Shown: positions 18,572 to 27,551 of the stretch, in pieces
Position numbering within the stretch: the stretch's first letter is position 1
How the letters are laid out: each line of letters starts with the position of its first letter
Assembly (NCBI GenBank): GCA_910586315.1
Contig: CAJUIP010000004.1
Span: 66,902 to 130,901, forward strand
From: an uncultured Lachnospiraceae bacterium
GTDB lineage: Bacteria > Bacillota > Clostridia > Lachnospirales > Lachnospiraceae
DNA length: 64,000 nt
Direction of reading: 5' to 3'
Made by a program: the position numbers and the translations under genes
Notes under the pieces: model-generated
Database searches by the model: none
What the model saw: the letters and a program-made list of their open reading frames with translations, nothing else
Told to the model about the DNA's origin: nothing

Positions 18572-19699
18572 ATGAGTTTCAAAAAGACGTATGCCAAGGA
18601 AGTGGACGGGGGTATCGAGGCTTCCACTGCCATTTCACCTACATCACCGATTAGTGCTTCTGCATATGCGGCAGAGGCAACTGAGGCTGTCAATCCAAAC
18701 GTGGCACTAATCAAGGTTTACAATGAGTTTTACAATACAGAAGGTAATCTGGTGTTTCGTGAAGAAGTGTATTCAGAGGTGCGAGAAAAAACTTGGGATT
18801 GGGATTGGAACGATACGGCAAGCCAATTTTCTGGCGTAGCCTCAGATTATAAACCCTCTTTAGAAGGCTATAACTTACTGGGAGTTGATCCTAGTTGGAA
18901 TTACTTGAATCTTGGCCGGGTCAATGAGTTTGTGTTTAAGTATATTGAAGATGCTGAAGTTACGGTTAAAGTCATCAACGAGTTTTACGATACAGATGGC
19001 ACAAGTTTGTTATCTCGTGAGGAGAAGCTGTCAGAAAAGCATAATATTGGCCGTACAGTTATCTACCGGGCCACTAACTTTGGAGCCACTACTATTCGTC
19101 GCAGTTTCGACTATATGACTGGCCTCAGCCATTGCTGGATAGACAATTATCGGCTTGATGGATATAATTGCTGCATGATATTCATAGATTCCGCAAGAGA
19201 TCGGGAAGTCATCTTTAAATATGTAAAGAAGGCTCCAGCTAATGTCAAGGTTTACACAGAACTGTATGATACAGACAAGACAACCTTGATATCCCGTAAG
19301 GAGCAACTATCAGAGCAGTATACAGTCGGTGATTCCTATAATTATCAGGCAGCCGACTATGCACCATTAGAAGACAGCTTTCTGATGCCATACAGCAACA
19401 ATAGTTATGCTGGGTGGTTTAGCAGCGGTGAGGATTACGAGTTTGTTTTCAAATATATCAAAGGTACTGAGAAGGTCAAAGTCGAAGTAGTCAATGAGTT
19501 TTACGATACAGATGGAACAACCCTGTTATCCCGTGATGTAGTACTTTCAGAAGAACGCTGGGTTGGCGAGAAATACTGTTACGATCCTTTATCTTATCTT
19601 CCATCTGGTACAGATTTCTTCTCAGGAGAACCCTAGGATTATTCAGGGGTATTTGAATCAGGCCAGACCTATGAACTGGTGTTTAAACATGTGAGGTGA
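18572..19699 (+). pseudogene. MucBP-repeat protein gene interrupted by in-frame TAG
   Basis: ATG 18572 has AAGGAAGGTAATACC upstream. Four MucBP-like repeats start near residues 46, 129, 223 and 302, each opening with V-x-N/T-E-x-Y-D-T-D and ending with F-x-F-K-Y-I. The frame stops at TAG 19634-19636 inside repeat four. The same frame then continues with DYSGVFESGQTYELVFKHVR to TGA at 19697-19699, exactly the missing end of the repeat. The N-terminus also lacks a hydrophobic signal core although it ends with SAYAAE, a typical cleavage-site sequence in this cluster. So either the gene is decaying (nonsense change plus damaged signal peptide) or TAG is read through. MucBP domains bind mucin or glycans on the cell surface. 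As translated to the TAG the protein is 354 residues. Confidence 0.7.
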
Positions 19700-19801
19700 A
19701 CATGTTTACCTTGGCAGTTGTGTAAATATGTGAGGTGGACACGTCTACCTTGGCTGGTGTTTAAATATGCGAGGCGGACATGTCTACCTTGTCCGTTTTT
19801 T
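19694..19801 (+). repeat. Three palindromic units in 39-bp tandem array
   Basis: Imperfect palindromes of the form AGGyGrACAyGTyTACCTT start at 19694, 19733 and 19772, exactly 39 bases apart. Each is preceded by a copy of the end of the upstream gene (TAAAyATGyG). The last unit can also fold as CGGACA...TGTCCG followed by TTTTTT and so acts as a terminator. The regular spacing suggests tandem duplication of a terminator or operator. Confidence 0.75.
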
Positions 19802-19891
19802 AAATGATGAGTTATATAAGTCAGTCAAGCGTGAAGGAAACCAGACTCCAGTAGACGGAGCCTAATATTCATGGAAAGGAGTTGAATAAAA

Positions 19892-20077
19892 GTGACAGAA
19901 GGTTTGCAGTATCTAAAGATTGGTGAAGCCGCTAAGTTAATTGGTTGTTCTTGCCAGACTTTACGCAGGTTACATAAGAGGGGTATCCTGATTCCTGAAC
20001 TGATTTTTGATACAGGACATCGAAAATATTCACTGAATCAGATTGAAGATTTCATTGTAAAGAATGCGAGCAACTAA
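19892..20077 (+). CDS. Small MerR/excisionase-like DNA-binding protein
   Basis: 61 residues from GTG 19892 (GGAAAGGAGTTGAAT upstream). The pattern YLKIGEAAKLIGCSCQTLRR, then HKRGILIPE and HRKYSLNQIEDFI, is a clear MerR-type winged helix without an effector domain. It matches the excisionase/recombination directionality or small repressor class and resembles the other copies in the element. It sits alone between the MucBP gene and a membrane gene, downstream of the tandem palindromes, which could be its binding sites (inference). The motif GGGGTATCC encodes its RGIL residues. Confidence 0.7.
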   Translation: MTEGLQYLKIGEAAKLIGCSCQTLRRLHKRGILIPELIFDTGHRKYSLNQIEDFIVKNASN

Positions 20078-20234
20078 CCCATTCAGTCTTTCCTTCCATA
20101 AGACTTGGATTTGGGAACGAGAAATGATATTTGTTTCAGTTACAGAGCGAGACGATTTATTACAAATGTAACCAATATAAATCTCATTGCTAAGATAACA
20201 AGACTTCAGTTTCATTCCAGGAGGTGAAAAAGAA

Positions 20235-20933
20235 ATGGAAGATAACTCATTGAAAGGCAAGACTCCAGAGTCAGTAGCTTCAGAGCCTATGAGTTCAGGA
20301 CGAGCAGACCCCATTGCTGGAATCTCTAACCAGTCAACATCAGAAGTAGGCTTAATGTACCAACTACTTGAGACGGAGAGATCGCTACGAGACCAGGAGG
20401 AAGGGGTAAAGAAGGAGAAGCGTAAAAAGGCTATTTACAGGAACTCACTTATTGTTGCTATTATCATCATAATTATCTTGCTTTTAAGAGGATGTAGTGG
20501 TAAGGCAGATTACTGGTGGGTACCCAATGAGACAGCCCCACAGAAGGAGTCAGCCCTCATCCCGGAGATTGAGGACAGTGCTTTAGTCCAGCAGGTGCAG
20601 GAGACCCAAGAGGAATATGAAACACCTCATATTGATATTCCTGTGATTCAGAGCTTTGTTGTTTCTAAGTCAGCTCCTTATAAGGATTTATACAATCCAG
20701 AGACCAATGCCGAGAGATACTATTTACAGTATGAGTTTACAGTAGTTGGTTCTTCAGAGCCATTTTACCAGTCCAAGTTTGTGGAAGGCGGGAAGCAGTT
20801 CAGCGTTGATTTTGGCAGCTTATTGGAGATTGGCGAGTACAGAGTCAATGTTGCAACCAAAACCTATGAGTATGGTACTCTAGCCCCCAAGAGTGGAGAT
20901 ATGCACGAGATTCAAATTATTGTTACAGAGTAG
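20235..20933 (+). CDS. Membrane-anchored hypothetical protein
   Basis: 232 residues, ATG preceded by AGGAGGTGAAAAAGAA. A cytoplasmic N-terminal part of about 70 residues, then one strongly hydrophobic helix (about 76-90) and an extracellular domain of about 130 residues rich in beta-strand. The helix is followed by LLLRGCSG, which resembles a lipobox but sits too far from the N-terminus for a normal lipoprotein. No family recognised. Genes on both sides encode exported surface proteins, so this is probably part of the same cell-surface module. Confidence 0.7.
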   Translation: MEDNSLKGKTPESVASEPMSSGRADPIAGISNQSTSEVGLMYQLLETERSLRDQEEGVKKEKRKKAIYRNSLIVAIIIIIILLLRGCSGKADYWWVPNETAPQKESALIPEIEDSALVQQVQETQEEYETPHIDIPVIQSFVVSKSAPYKDLYNPETNAERYYLQYEFTVVGSSEPFYQSKFVEGGKQFSVDFGSLLEIGEYRVNVATKTYEYGTLAPKSGDMHEIQIIVTE

Positions 20934-20956
20934 TATTTGAAAAGGAGGTGGTTGTA

Positions 20957-21478
20957 TTGAAGGCAAGGTGTCCAGGGGTACTGATAGCCGCCGCTTTTAT
21001 GTTGTCGGTGTTAGTTGGGAGCATAAAAGTGTATGCAGATGATTTGAGGATTCCAGACAATGAAACAACTGGCTCCACGCCAACGAGTTTTGTTGTAACC
21101 AACGATATGTTGATTTCCAATGATTTAGTTGTCAGCATACCATCAGAGTTGGTTCTAACCTATGACGAGTCTGCCAATATTTTTACCAGAAGGGATTATA
21201 TAACAGCGAGTGGCAGCCTAAAGAGCAGCAAGCGGTTAGAGGTGAGTATCCCCACAACGATTACATACCAGCATACCTCGTTATCAGGTGTTGCAGTTAC
21301 TGGTTTTTTGGATTTTGGTTCTGCTTCAGGCGGGAGGGGTATCGAGTATTGGACTCCATCCCAGGTACAGAACGATGACAGCCGTTCCATATGCTCAACA
21401 GTAGATGCTGATAATCTGGAGTATGCTGGCAGATACAAAGCTACAATTACATATAGGATACTAATCAAGGATAGATAA
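20957..21478 (+). CDS. Exported protein with WxL-like beta domain
   Basis: 173 residues. I prefer TTG 20957 (8 bases after AAAGGAGG) to GTG 20948. The signal peptide ends near VYA-DD. The mature part has the pattern LVVSIPSELVLTYD ... YITASGSLKSSKRLEVSIPT ... LEYAGRYKATITYRI. It recurs in the next gene and at the C-terminus of the 1,319-residue protein. This order (V-x-I-P-A-E-L, K-D-x-x-x-A-x-G, Y-x-G-x-Y-x-x-x-I-x-Y) is typical of short beta-sandwich surface domains such as WxL-like modules. Exact family membership is inferred. Likely attached to the cell surface non-covalently; no LPxTG. Confidence 0.65.
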   Translation: MKARCPGVLIAAAFMLSVLVGSIKVYADDLRIPDNETTGSTPTSFVVTNDMLISNDLVVSIPSELVLTYDESANIFTRRDYITASGSLKSSKRLEVSIPTTITYQHTSLSGVAVTGFLDFGSASGGRGIEYWTPSQVQNDDSRSICSTVDADNLEYAGRYKATITYRILIKDR

Positions 21479-21555
21479 TTATGGTATTAGGTTCCCAGGG
21501 GTATCCTTCAGAGCCAAATACTTGATTATAAATAATCATAGAGAGGAGATTTATT

Positions 21556-22134
21556 ATGAGACTTAAGAAGTTAGCAACCATAATTTTATCAGGAGCCTTA
21601 ACAGCCAGTGCAGTTTTCCCAGCCCTAGCAGCTACGGGGTACACAGACTACGAAGATCCGTTTACAGACGCCAAGACCCAGACCAAATTTGAGATTACCG
21701 ATCCTGATGATTTAAACGAGGAGAACGGAGGCAATGGTAAGCTGGGGGGCGAGGTTGTGGTTTCTGTGCCAGCGGAGTTGGTATTAGGAGCAGACACCAA
21801 CAGCAATGCAATTCTTACCAAGAAGGATATTGTTTCAGCGAGAGGCCGCTTGCGGGCCAACCAGAAGCTGTCCATTACAACTCCTACGAGTATTTCATAC
21901 GCCAATGGAGATGACAATACCGTTACAGTTCCAGGGGTTGTTGCTTTCGGCACAACTTCAGGTGACAATCAGTTGGCAGAGTGGAGTGCGGCGGAGATGG
22001 TAAAAGGTGTCAAGGAGGGCGAGGTGGGTATCGTACATAAGGATATATCTTCCACAGTTCAGAAGGAGGATATTGATTATGTCGGTACTTACACCACCAA
22101 TCTGTTGTACAGTATCCAGGTAGCAACGAAGTAA
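21556..22134 (+). CDS. Exported protein with WxL-like beta domain (paralog)
   Basis: 192 residues with GAGAGGAGATTTATT before the ATG. A clean signal peptide (MRLKKLATIILSGALTASAV, cleavage near ALAA-TG). The mature part repeats the scheme seen in the previous gene: VVVSVPAELVLGAD, then KKDIVSARGRLRANQKLSIT, and IDYVGTYTTNLLYSIQV at the end. The two genes and the C-terminus of the following large gene thus form a set of three related domains in a row, as expected for subunits of one surface structure. Function unknown. Confidence 0.7.
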   Translation: MRLKKLATIILSGALTASAVFPALAATGYTDYEDPFTDAKTQTKFEITDPDDLNEENGGNGKLGGEVVVSVPAELVLGADTNSNAILTKKDIVSARGRLRANQKLSITTPTSISYANGDDNTVTVPGVVAFGTTSGDNQLAEWSAAEMVKGVKEGEVGIVHKDISSTVQKEDIDYVGTYTTNLLYSIQVATK

Positions 22135-22238
22135 AGGAGCCTGGGGTATCCAGTCTTTAGTTTTTATGGCCTGCTGATAGTTTTTCAGTGGGCCATTTCT
22201 TCAGTTCTTTCAACAGACAAGGGAGGCGGTTAGAAGAT

Positions 22239-25200
22239 ATGAGGAGATACAAAAAGTATTTAGCTTGTATGCTTATAATCTCACAGATTTTAATGCTAAC
22301 GCCAATGAAACTCCATGCAGGGGTGCTGGAGGCAGGAGCAGCATTCGAGTCTGCTGAGAGTATAGGGGGTACTGAAGGTTCCACTGAGGGAGCGGAGGCC
22401 ACCGAAGGAGGAGAGGCCACCGAAGGAGGCACCGAGACTACCGAGGGAACGGAGTCTATCGAGGATACAACCTCCAGCGGGGTATCCCAATCGGAGCCAG
22501 ACTCCCAGGGGGAATCGGAGATTACCGAGGAATCAGAGGATACCGAGGGAATAGGTTCCAGCGGGGTATCTCAATCGGAGCCAGAAGCCCCGGAGGGTAC
22601 GGAGGAGCCAGAAGCCCCGGAGGAATCAGAACCCCTGGAGGAGCCAGAGTCCACGGAGGAAGCAGAACCCACGGAGGAGCCGGAGTCCCCGGAGGATACG
22701 GAGAAGCCGGAGTTCACGGAGGAATCAGACCCCACAGAAGAATCAGAAGACTCCAACGAGGTATCTGATCCAGAAGGCGAGACCTCCGGTGAAACATCAG
22801 AGACCCAGGCCGAGGAGCCAGATGAGTCACAGCCCTCCAATACCGTGCCAGGGGTATCCGATAGCAAGCCAGAAGTACCAGAGTCAAAGCCCTCTGAGGG
22901 CGAGTCAGGAGAAAGGCCACCAGAACTCAGCAATCCAGTAGAAACGAATCCCGGCGGGGTATCTGATATGCCCTCAACGGCTACATCCTCCAACGCTTCA
23001 AAGCCAGAAGACGAGGAGGAACTAGAAGTTGACATTGAGGTATATTACACCTTAAAGGTAGTTGATACCTATATCAGTACGGAACAAGACGAGGGAGAGT
23101 CTGTTGTAAGGTACGTGGATACAGTGCTTGAGGGGGAGGAATACTGCTTCAGTGCCTTGGAAGTTGAGGGCTATATAGCAGTTGATGAAGTTGAGTATTC
23201 AGGGGTACTGATAGAGGATTTAACCCTTGAGTTTATATACATTAAAGACTCATTATTTGACGTATCTTTGTTAGGGGGTACTGTACTGTCAAATGACTAT
23301 GCTTCAGCCGAACTTTATGAGGATGAGAAGCTCCTTATAGTCACAGACATGTACAAATCAGGCAGAAGTTCAGACTATCCCTGGTACAATTTGATTAGCG
23401 GTTATCGAGTTGAATTCGCTGATGGCTTGTCTGTTATTTATGGAAGTACCTTTAGTCGGTCGGGTATTGTCGGAGATCTTGTAATTCCAGCTTCTGTGAC
23501 GGAAATCGGCAATAATGCTTTTAGCAGTTGTACAGGACTGACTGGTGAGTTGGTAATTTCAGAAGGGGTAACATCGATCGGTAATGAGGCATTTAGGGAC
23601 TGTTCAAATTTGACTGGAAACCTGGTAATACCTGATTCTGTGACGTCTTTGGGAAATGGGGTATTCAGGGGTTGTTCCCACTTCAGCAGTTTGACTTTAA
23701 GCGGTTCATTACAGTTGATTCCTGATAATGCGTTTCGTGAGTGTTCTGGTTTTAGGGGAAATCTTGTTATTCCAGAATCCGTTAAAGAAGTCAAGAGTTA
23801 TGCGTTCTTTGGGGATTCAGGTTTTGATGGCACGTTAACGATTGGAGATTCCGTACAAGCCATAAGAGATGGAGCATTTTATAATTGTTCTGGTTTAACT
23901 GGTGATTTAGTTATTCCCGACAATGTGACATCCATAGGAAATGTAGCATTTCAGGGTTGCAAAGGAATGAGGGGCACCTTAAGCCTTGGCAGTTCCCTTA
24001 TCACCATTGGGGATAATGCTTTTAAAGACTGCTCTGGTTTTACAGATGCTTTGGTGATTCCAGATAGCGTGGTATCCCTCGGTGAAGGTGCCTTTTATAA
24101 TGCCAGAGGCTTTAGCGGCTTCCTCACTCTAAGCAAGTCATTAGTTACCATTAACCGTGAGGCATTTCGTGGTTGTACGGGGCTTACAGGTGCTTTAGTT
24201 ATTCCAGATACAGTAGAGACGATAGGTAATGCCGCATTTTTATATACTGGGTTTTCAGGTACCCTGACTCTTGGTAATTCAGTAAGAACGATTGGAAATG
24301 AGGCATTTAAAGACTGTAAAGGTTTGAAAGGCGACCTGATAATCCATGATGCGATTGAGAGTATTGGATCAAATGCTTTCAATGGCTGTACAGGCTTCAA
24401 TGGGGTACTGAGTTTGGGTTCCCATCTTAAGACCATAGGAGGAAGTGCCTTCAAAGGCTGTACAGGTTTGAAAGGCGACCTTGTAATCCCTGATAATGTG
24501 ATAAGCCTGGGTACTGAAGCATTTAACGGTTGTACAGGCTTTGATGGTTCTATCAAGATAGGAAGCTCTATACAGACGATTGAAGCGTATGCATTTAACG
24601 GCTGTTCTGGCCTATCGGGGGATATGGCTCTGCCAGATACAGTAAAGCTCATCGGCTATTCAGCGTTTAACGGTTGCTCTAATATGGGTGATACTCTTGT
24701 AATCCCTGACAAAGTAACCACCATATCACGTTGGACGTTCAGTGGCAGCGATGGGGTAACAATTATCCGTGGCGGCGAGGGTATAACGAGTTTACTTTCA
24801 GACGGGCTTCATTACGGGGCATTTCGTACCACCGAGTTAACGCCGACGCTTTTATACACAGACAACGAGATTCTTTTAAACCACGATTGGGGTAATGAAA
24901 ACCGTGAGATATACTTCGAGGTAGCCTTCAATTCCAATGGGGGTACTCCAGTGGCCTCCCAGCATGTCAAGGCTGGGGAACTGGCCAAGGAGCCGAAGGC
25001 TCCCACCAGAGATAACTATGTATTTATTGGCTGGACAAAGGATAAGGCAGCCCTGACAAATCCCAAGGCTGGTGAAGTATTTGATTTTGCTACACCAATT
25101 ACAAGATATACAGTTTTGTATGCAAAATGGGCAAAACAAGTGACTATCACAGTAGTTGACGAGTATTACGATTCAGAGGGTATTACACAAATTAAATCCG

Positions 25201-26198
25201 TTGAACGTGAGAAGATGGTTGTCGGAGAGGGCGAGGCATTCGAGGTAAAGGCTTTAAGCCCCAGGGGGTACGAGGTGGTTGGCGAGGATGTTTTCTCCGG
25301 CACAGCAGATGAAGACACTGTTATTACCTTCCAATATTGGGAGAAGGCGGTGAAGGAGCATACCATTACCGTAACAGATGAGTATTACGATACAGATGGC
25401 ACAACCCTTTTAGATTCTGTACAGCGAGTAAGTGAAGTTGTTCAGGATGGGGAGTCTTATCAGTATGAAGCTCTGACGGAGCTGCCAGATGGTTTTGAGT
25501 TGGTCGGTAGCTCTGTGTGTTCAGGGGTATGCACAGAGGATACAGCCATTGTCTTTAAGTATGTAAAAGTGCAGAAGTTTACTGTAACGGTGCTAGACAC
25601 ATATTATGACGTGGATAATACGACCCTTCTTTCTTCAGAAGTCCGTGTAAGTGAACTTATCCGTGCGGGCAGTTCTTACAGTTATGAGGCTTTAGGTACG
25701 ATAGGCTTCAAGGTGACGGGGCAAGATTCCTACACTGGTATCGTATCAGAAGACATTACCCTAACCTTCAGGTACATAGAGGACATAGATGTCCTTGGGG
25801 GTACTTTAGTTATCTCCATACCGGCGGAGATGGAATTGAAATATGATTCTTCTCTCAATGAGTACATCAAGACAGATTCCATCTATGCCAGCGGCAGGTG
25901 CGGAGTAACAAAACAGCTTAATGTGGAAACCCCTCGATACATCACTTTTGTAAACGGGGAGGATAACGGAGTTAAGATTGATAATGGTTTGGTTGAGTTT
26001 GGCACACCGGTAGCAGATGACTCTGAAAGTACCAGGGAGCAGTGGTCGGGAGCAGAGTTGAGGGAGGGGTTAACTTCACCAGTACGAAAAAACATTTCAG
26101 TTTCCGTAGATAAGAAGGAGATAGACTATCTTGGCTCTTATAAATCTGTTATAACCTATCATATTACCATGACTGAAAGTTCAGAAGCTGGCGAGTAG
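22239..26198 (+). CDS. Giant surface protein: acidic stalk, BspA-type LRRs, InlB-like repeat, MucBP repeats, WxL-like end
   Basis: 1,319 residues from ATG 22239 (GGGAGGCGGTTAGAAGAT upstream; frame open from 22188). Signal peptide about 1-27. Residues about 30-265 are low-complexity Glu/Pro/Ser/Thr. Residues about 400-855 hold some 18-20 leucine-rich repeats of the BspA/LRR_5 kind (LVIPDSVTSIGNxAFxGC...). About 889-966 is an InlB B-repeat-like unit (FNSNGGTPVASQ ... FIGWTKD ... LYAKWAK). About 968-1184 holds three MucBP-like repeats, and 1186-1319 is the WxL-like beta domain shared with the two genes upstream. BspA repeats, InlB and MucBP units mediate adhesion to host or bacterial surfaces. 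No sortase motif, so anchoring is probably through the last domain. Confidence 0.85.
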   Translation: MRRYKKYLACMLIISQILMLTPMKLHAGVLEAGAAFESAESIGGTEGSTEGAEATEGGEATEGGTETTEGTESIEDTTSSGVSQSEPDSQGESEITEESEDTEGIGSSGVSQSEPEAPEGTEEPEAPEESEPLEEPESTEEAEPTEEPESPEDTEKPEFTEESDPTEESEDSNEVSDPEGETSGETSETQAEEPDESQPSNTVPGVSDSKPEVPESKPSEGESGERPPELSNPVETNPGGVSDMPSTATSSNASKPEDEEELEVDIEVYYTLKVVDTYISTEQDEGESVVRYVDTVLEGEEYCFSALEVEGYIAVDEVEYSGVLIEDLTLEFIYIKDSLFDVSLLGGTVLSNDYASAELYEDEKLLIVTDMYKSGRSSDYPWYNLISGYRVEFADGLSVIYGSTFSRSGIVGDLVIPASVTEIGNNAFSSCTGLTGELVISEGVTSIGNEAFRDCSNLTGNLVIPDSVTSLGNGVFRGCSHFSSLTLSGSLQLIPDNAFRECSGFRGNLVIPESVKEVKSYAFFGDSGFDGTLTIGDSVQAIRDGAFYNCSGLTGDLVIPDNVTSIGNVAFQGCKGMRGTLSLGSSLITIGDNAFKDCSGFTDALVIPDSVVSLGEGAFYNARGFSGFLTLSKSLVTINREAFRGCTGLTGALVIPDTVETIGNAAFLYTGFSGTLTLGNSVRTIGNEAFKDCKGLKGDLIIHDAIESIGSNAFNGCTGFNGVLSLGSHLKTIGGSAFKGCTGLKGDLVIPDNVISLGTEAFNGCTGFDGSIKIGSSIQTIEAYAFNGCSGLSGDMALPDTVKLIGYSAFNGCSNMGDTLVIPDKVTTISRWTFSGSDGVTIIRGGEGITSLLSDGLHYGAFRTTELTPTLLYTDNEILLNHDWGNENREIYFEVAFNSNGGTPVASQHVKAGELAKEPKAPTRDNYVFIGWTKDKAALTNPKAGEVFDFATPITRYTVLYAKWAKQVTITVVDEYYDSEGITQIKSVEREKMVVGEGEAFEVKALSPRGYEVVGEDVFSGTADEDTVITFQYWEKAVKEHTITVTDEYYDTDGTTLLDSVQRVSEVVQDGESYQYEALTELPDGFELVGSSVCSGVCTEDTAIVFKYVKVQKFTVTVLDTYYDVDNTTLLSSEVRVSELIRAGSSYSYEALGTIGFKVTGQDSYTGIVSEDITLTFRYIEDIDVLGGTLVISIPAEMELKYDSSLNEYIKTDSIYASGRCGVTKQLNVETPRYITFVNGEDNGVKIDNGLVEFGTPVADDSESTREQWSGAELREGLTSPVRKNISVSVDKKEIDYLGSYKSVITYHITMTESSEAGE

Positions 26199-26211
26199 GC
26201 CAGTTGAGCAG

Positions 26212-26243
26212 AAAGAGCACTTACAATGATGAGTGCTTTTTTT
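26212..26243 (+). terminator. Terminator after giant surface protein gene
   Basis: AAAGAGCACT pairs with AGTGCTTT and is followed by a run of T. It starts 14 bases after the stop codon. Confidence 0.75.
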
Positions 26244-26252
26244 GTGTCTTTT

Positions 26253-26610
26253 AGATTTTATAGGGGTATCTAAGATTTTTACAAGGGAAGGTATCCTTAT
26301 CCCCAGGATAGAATATGTGCAGCCAGGTTCTTTATCACACGTTGAGAAAGGGCGGTTGATGTATGACTTCTATTCGGGTTTCATAGGGGTATCAAGTTTT
26401 TAGTTCCAAAGCAGGTGTGTGTGGCAGCAGGTTCTTTGTCACACGTTAAGGGAAAGGCATTTAAGGCGAGAGAGTGTATTTATTTCATTCAGATTTTATA
26501 GGGGTATCAAAACTTTTTACAAGGGAGTGTATCTCTATCCCCGGGATAGAATACATGCAGTCAGGTTCTTTGTCACACGTTAAGACTAAGGCGTTTAATG
26601 TGTGACTTTC
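26253..26610 (+). repeat. Three diverged copies of a roughly 100-bp non-coding repeat
   Basis: Copies at about 26253-26371, 26378-26470 (shorter) and 26491-26610 share, in order: TTTTATAGGGGTATC, a TTTTTACAAGGGA block, the near-palindrome TATCCCCnGGATAGAATA, then CAGGTTCTTTnTCACACGTT. The middle copy lacks the second block and the near-palindrome. A fourth trace of the last block (TTTGTCACACGTAAAG) lies at about 39329. Each copy contains one oriented GGGGTATC motif. No coding potential. The set could be a replication, transfer or partition region, or operators. The remainder up to 27086 has four more motif copies and nothing else that I recognise. Confidence 0.7.
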
Positions 26611-27086
26611 TGGCGAGAGTGGCTTTGTCAGATTTTTTTAGGATTTTGGAGTTTTTTCGTATGGTGTTTATATAGCCAGAAAGCAGGCCAGCTAAGGGTT
26701 TTATGACGGGAGGTGAAAAAGCGCTTGAGATTGGAAAAGTGTCATCATGTATGCAGAAAAACCTTGTGTCACAGGGGTACGTTACGCCATTTGGGATTTT
26801 GCTTGTTTAGGAGGTTTCCCAAAATATAATCTTATTCCTATCCACTAAAGTTCTCTTTGTGGTTTAAATCGAGAAGATATTTTTGCATGGAGAAGTAGGA
26901 GGCGGTTCCCTTGGATATGAGGTAGCTATGAGAAAGTAGGATTTTGGGGAGCAATGGAATATATTTGCCAGGGGTATTCTTTTTGGCCCCATATACGGTG
27001 ATACAGCATCTATTGGTATGCACGAATGGGGTAAATTCCCCAGGGGTACACAGGGGTTTCACTGACTTTCCGCTTTGATTTTCTAG

Positions 27087-27115
27087 TTGCCATTACCAAA
27101 TATGTATGCTAAAAT
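27087..27115 (+). promoter_or_regulatory. Strong sigma-A type promoter of the non-coding RNA
   Basis: TTGCCA at 27087-27092 and TAAAAT at 27110-27115 with 17-base spacing. The extended sequence TATGCTAAAAT improves the match. No start codon with a ribosome binding site follows, but a structured region with a terminator does. Confidence 0.65.
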
Positions 27116-27121
27116 AGACCT

Positions 27122-27469
27122 TGAGAAATCATAGAACGACAAAGAGGTGTACCACCACGGAGAGTTCGCACCTCCCCGTGGCAAGGCATGGTAGTTATGG
27201 TACCACACAATACTGACGAATCAGCGATACACAAATGTAATTATAAAGCACTGGAAGTAAAAGTGCAATCTTTTTGTGTTGTGAAGTTGATGAAGTCACC
27301 CTTAAGATATATTTACGAGGTGTTGGTGTGGACGCATACTGGCACCTCGTTCTTGATTTCTCACCTGGGTGCTTTAGTGGCGGAGTGATCCGCCGCTGGG
27401 GTATCCTAAGTGAGAAGTCGGAGTTTGAAAAGACTACGATTTGTTTGCCGTGCTCGTAGTCTTTTTTAT
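27122..27469 (+). ncRNA. Putative structured non-coding RNA, about 350 nt
   Basis: The stretch is bounded by a good promoter and by a strong terminator, and contains no convincing ORF. Several perfect stems are visible. GAGGTG 27144 pairs with CACCTC 27169, interleaved with CCACGG 27155 pairing with CCGTGG 27176, a possible H-type pseudoknot. GCACT 27248 pairs with AGTGC 27262, ACGAGGTG 27315 with CACCTCGT 27343, and GGCGGA 27379 with TCCGCC 27389. The terminator stem (27431-27462) closes it. It matches no riboswitch or catalytic RNA that I know. It ends 83 bases before a secreted-protein gene, so it is a free RNA or, less likely, a leader. Confidence 0.55.
27431..27468 (+). terminator. Strong terminator of the non-coding RNA
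   Basis: AGACTACGA and TCGTAGTCT form a perfect 9-bp stem, followed by six further T. Confidence 0.85.
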
Positions 27470-27551
27470 TTCTTCGATTTTGGCGTTTTCTTATTGGAGT
27501 TGAACGGCAAAGTTACGAGAAAGCAGGAGTTACCTGCGGAAAGAGGGAAAG

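Noticed and set aside
27188..27459. Short open frames inside the putative RNA
   Set aside because: No ribosome binding site; frames cross several perfect stems, so RNA structure is the better explanation.
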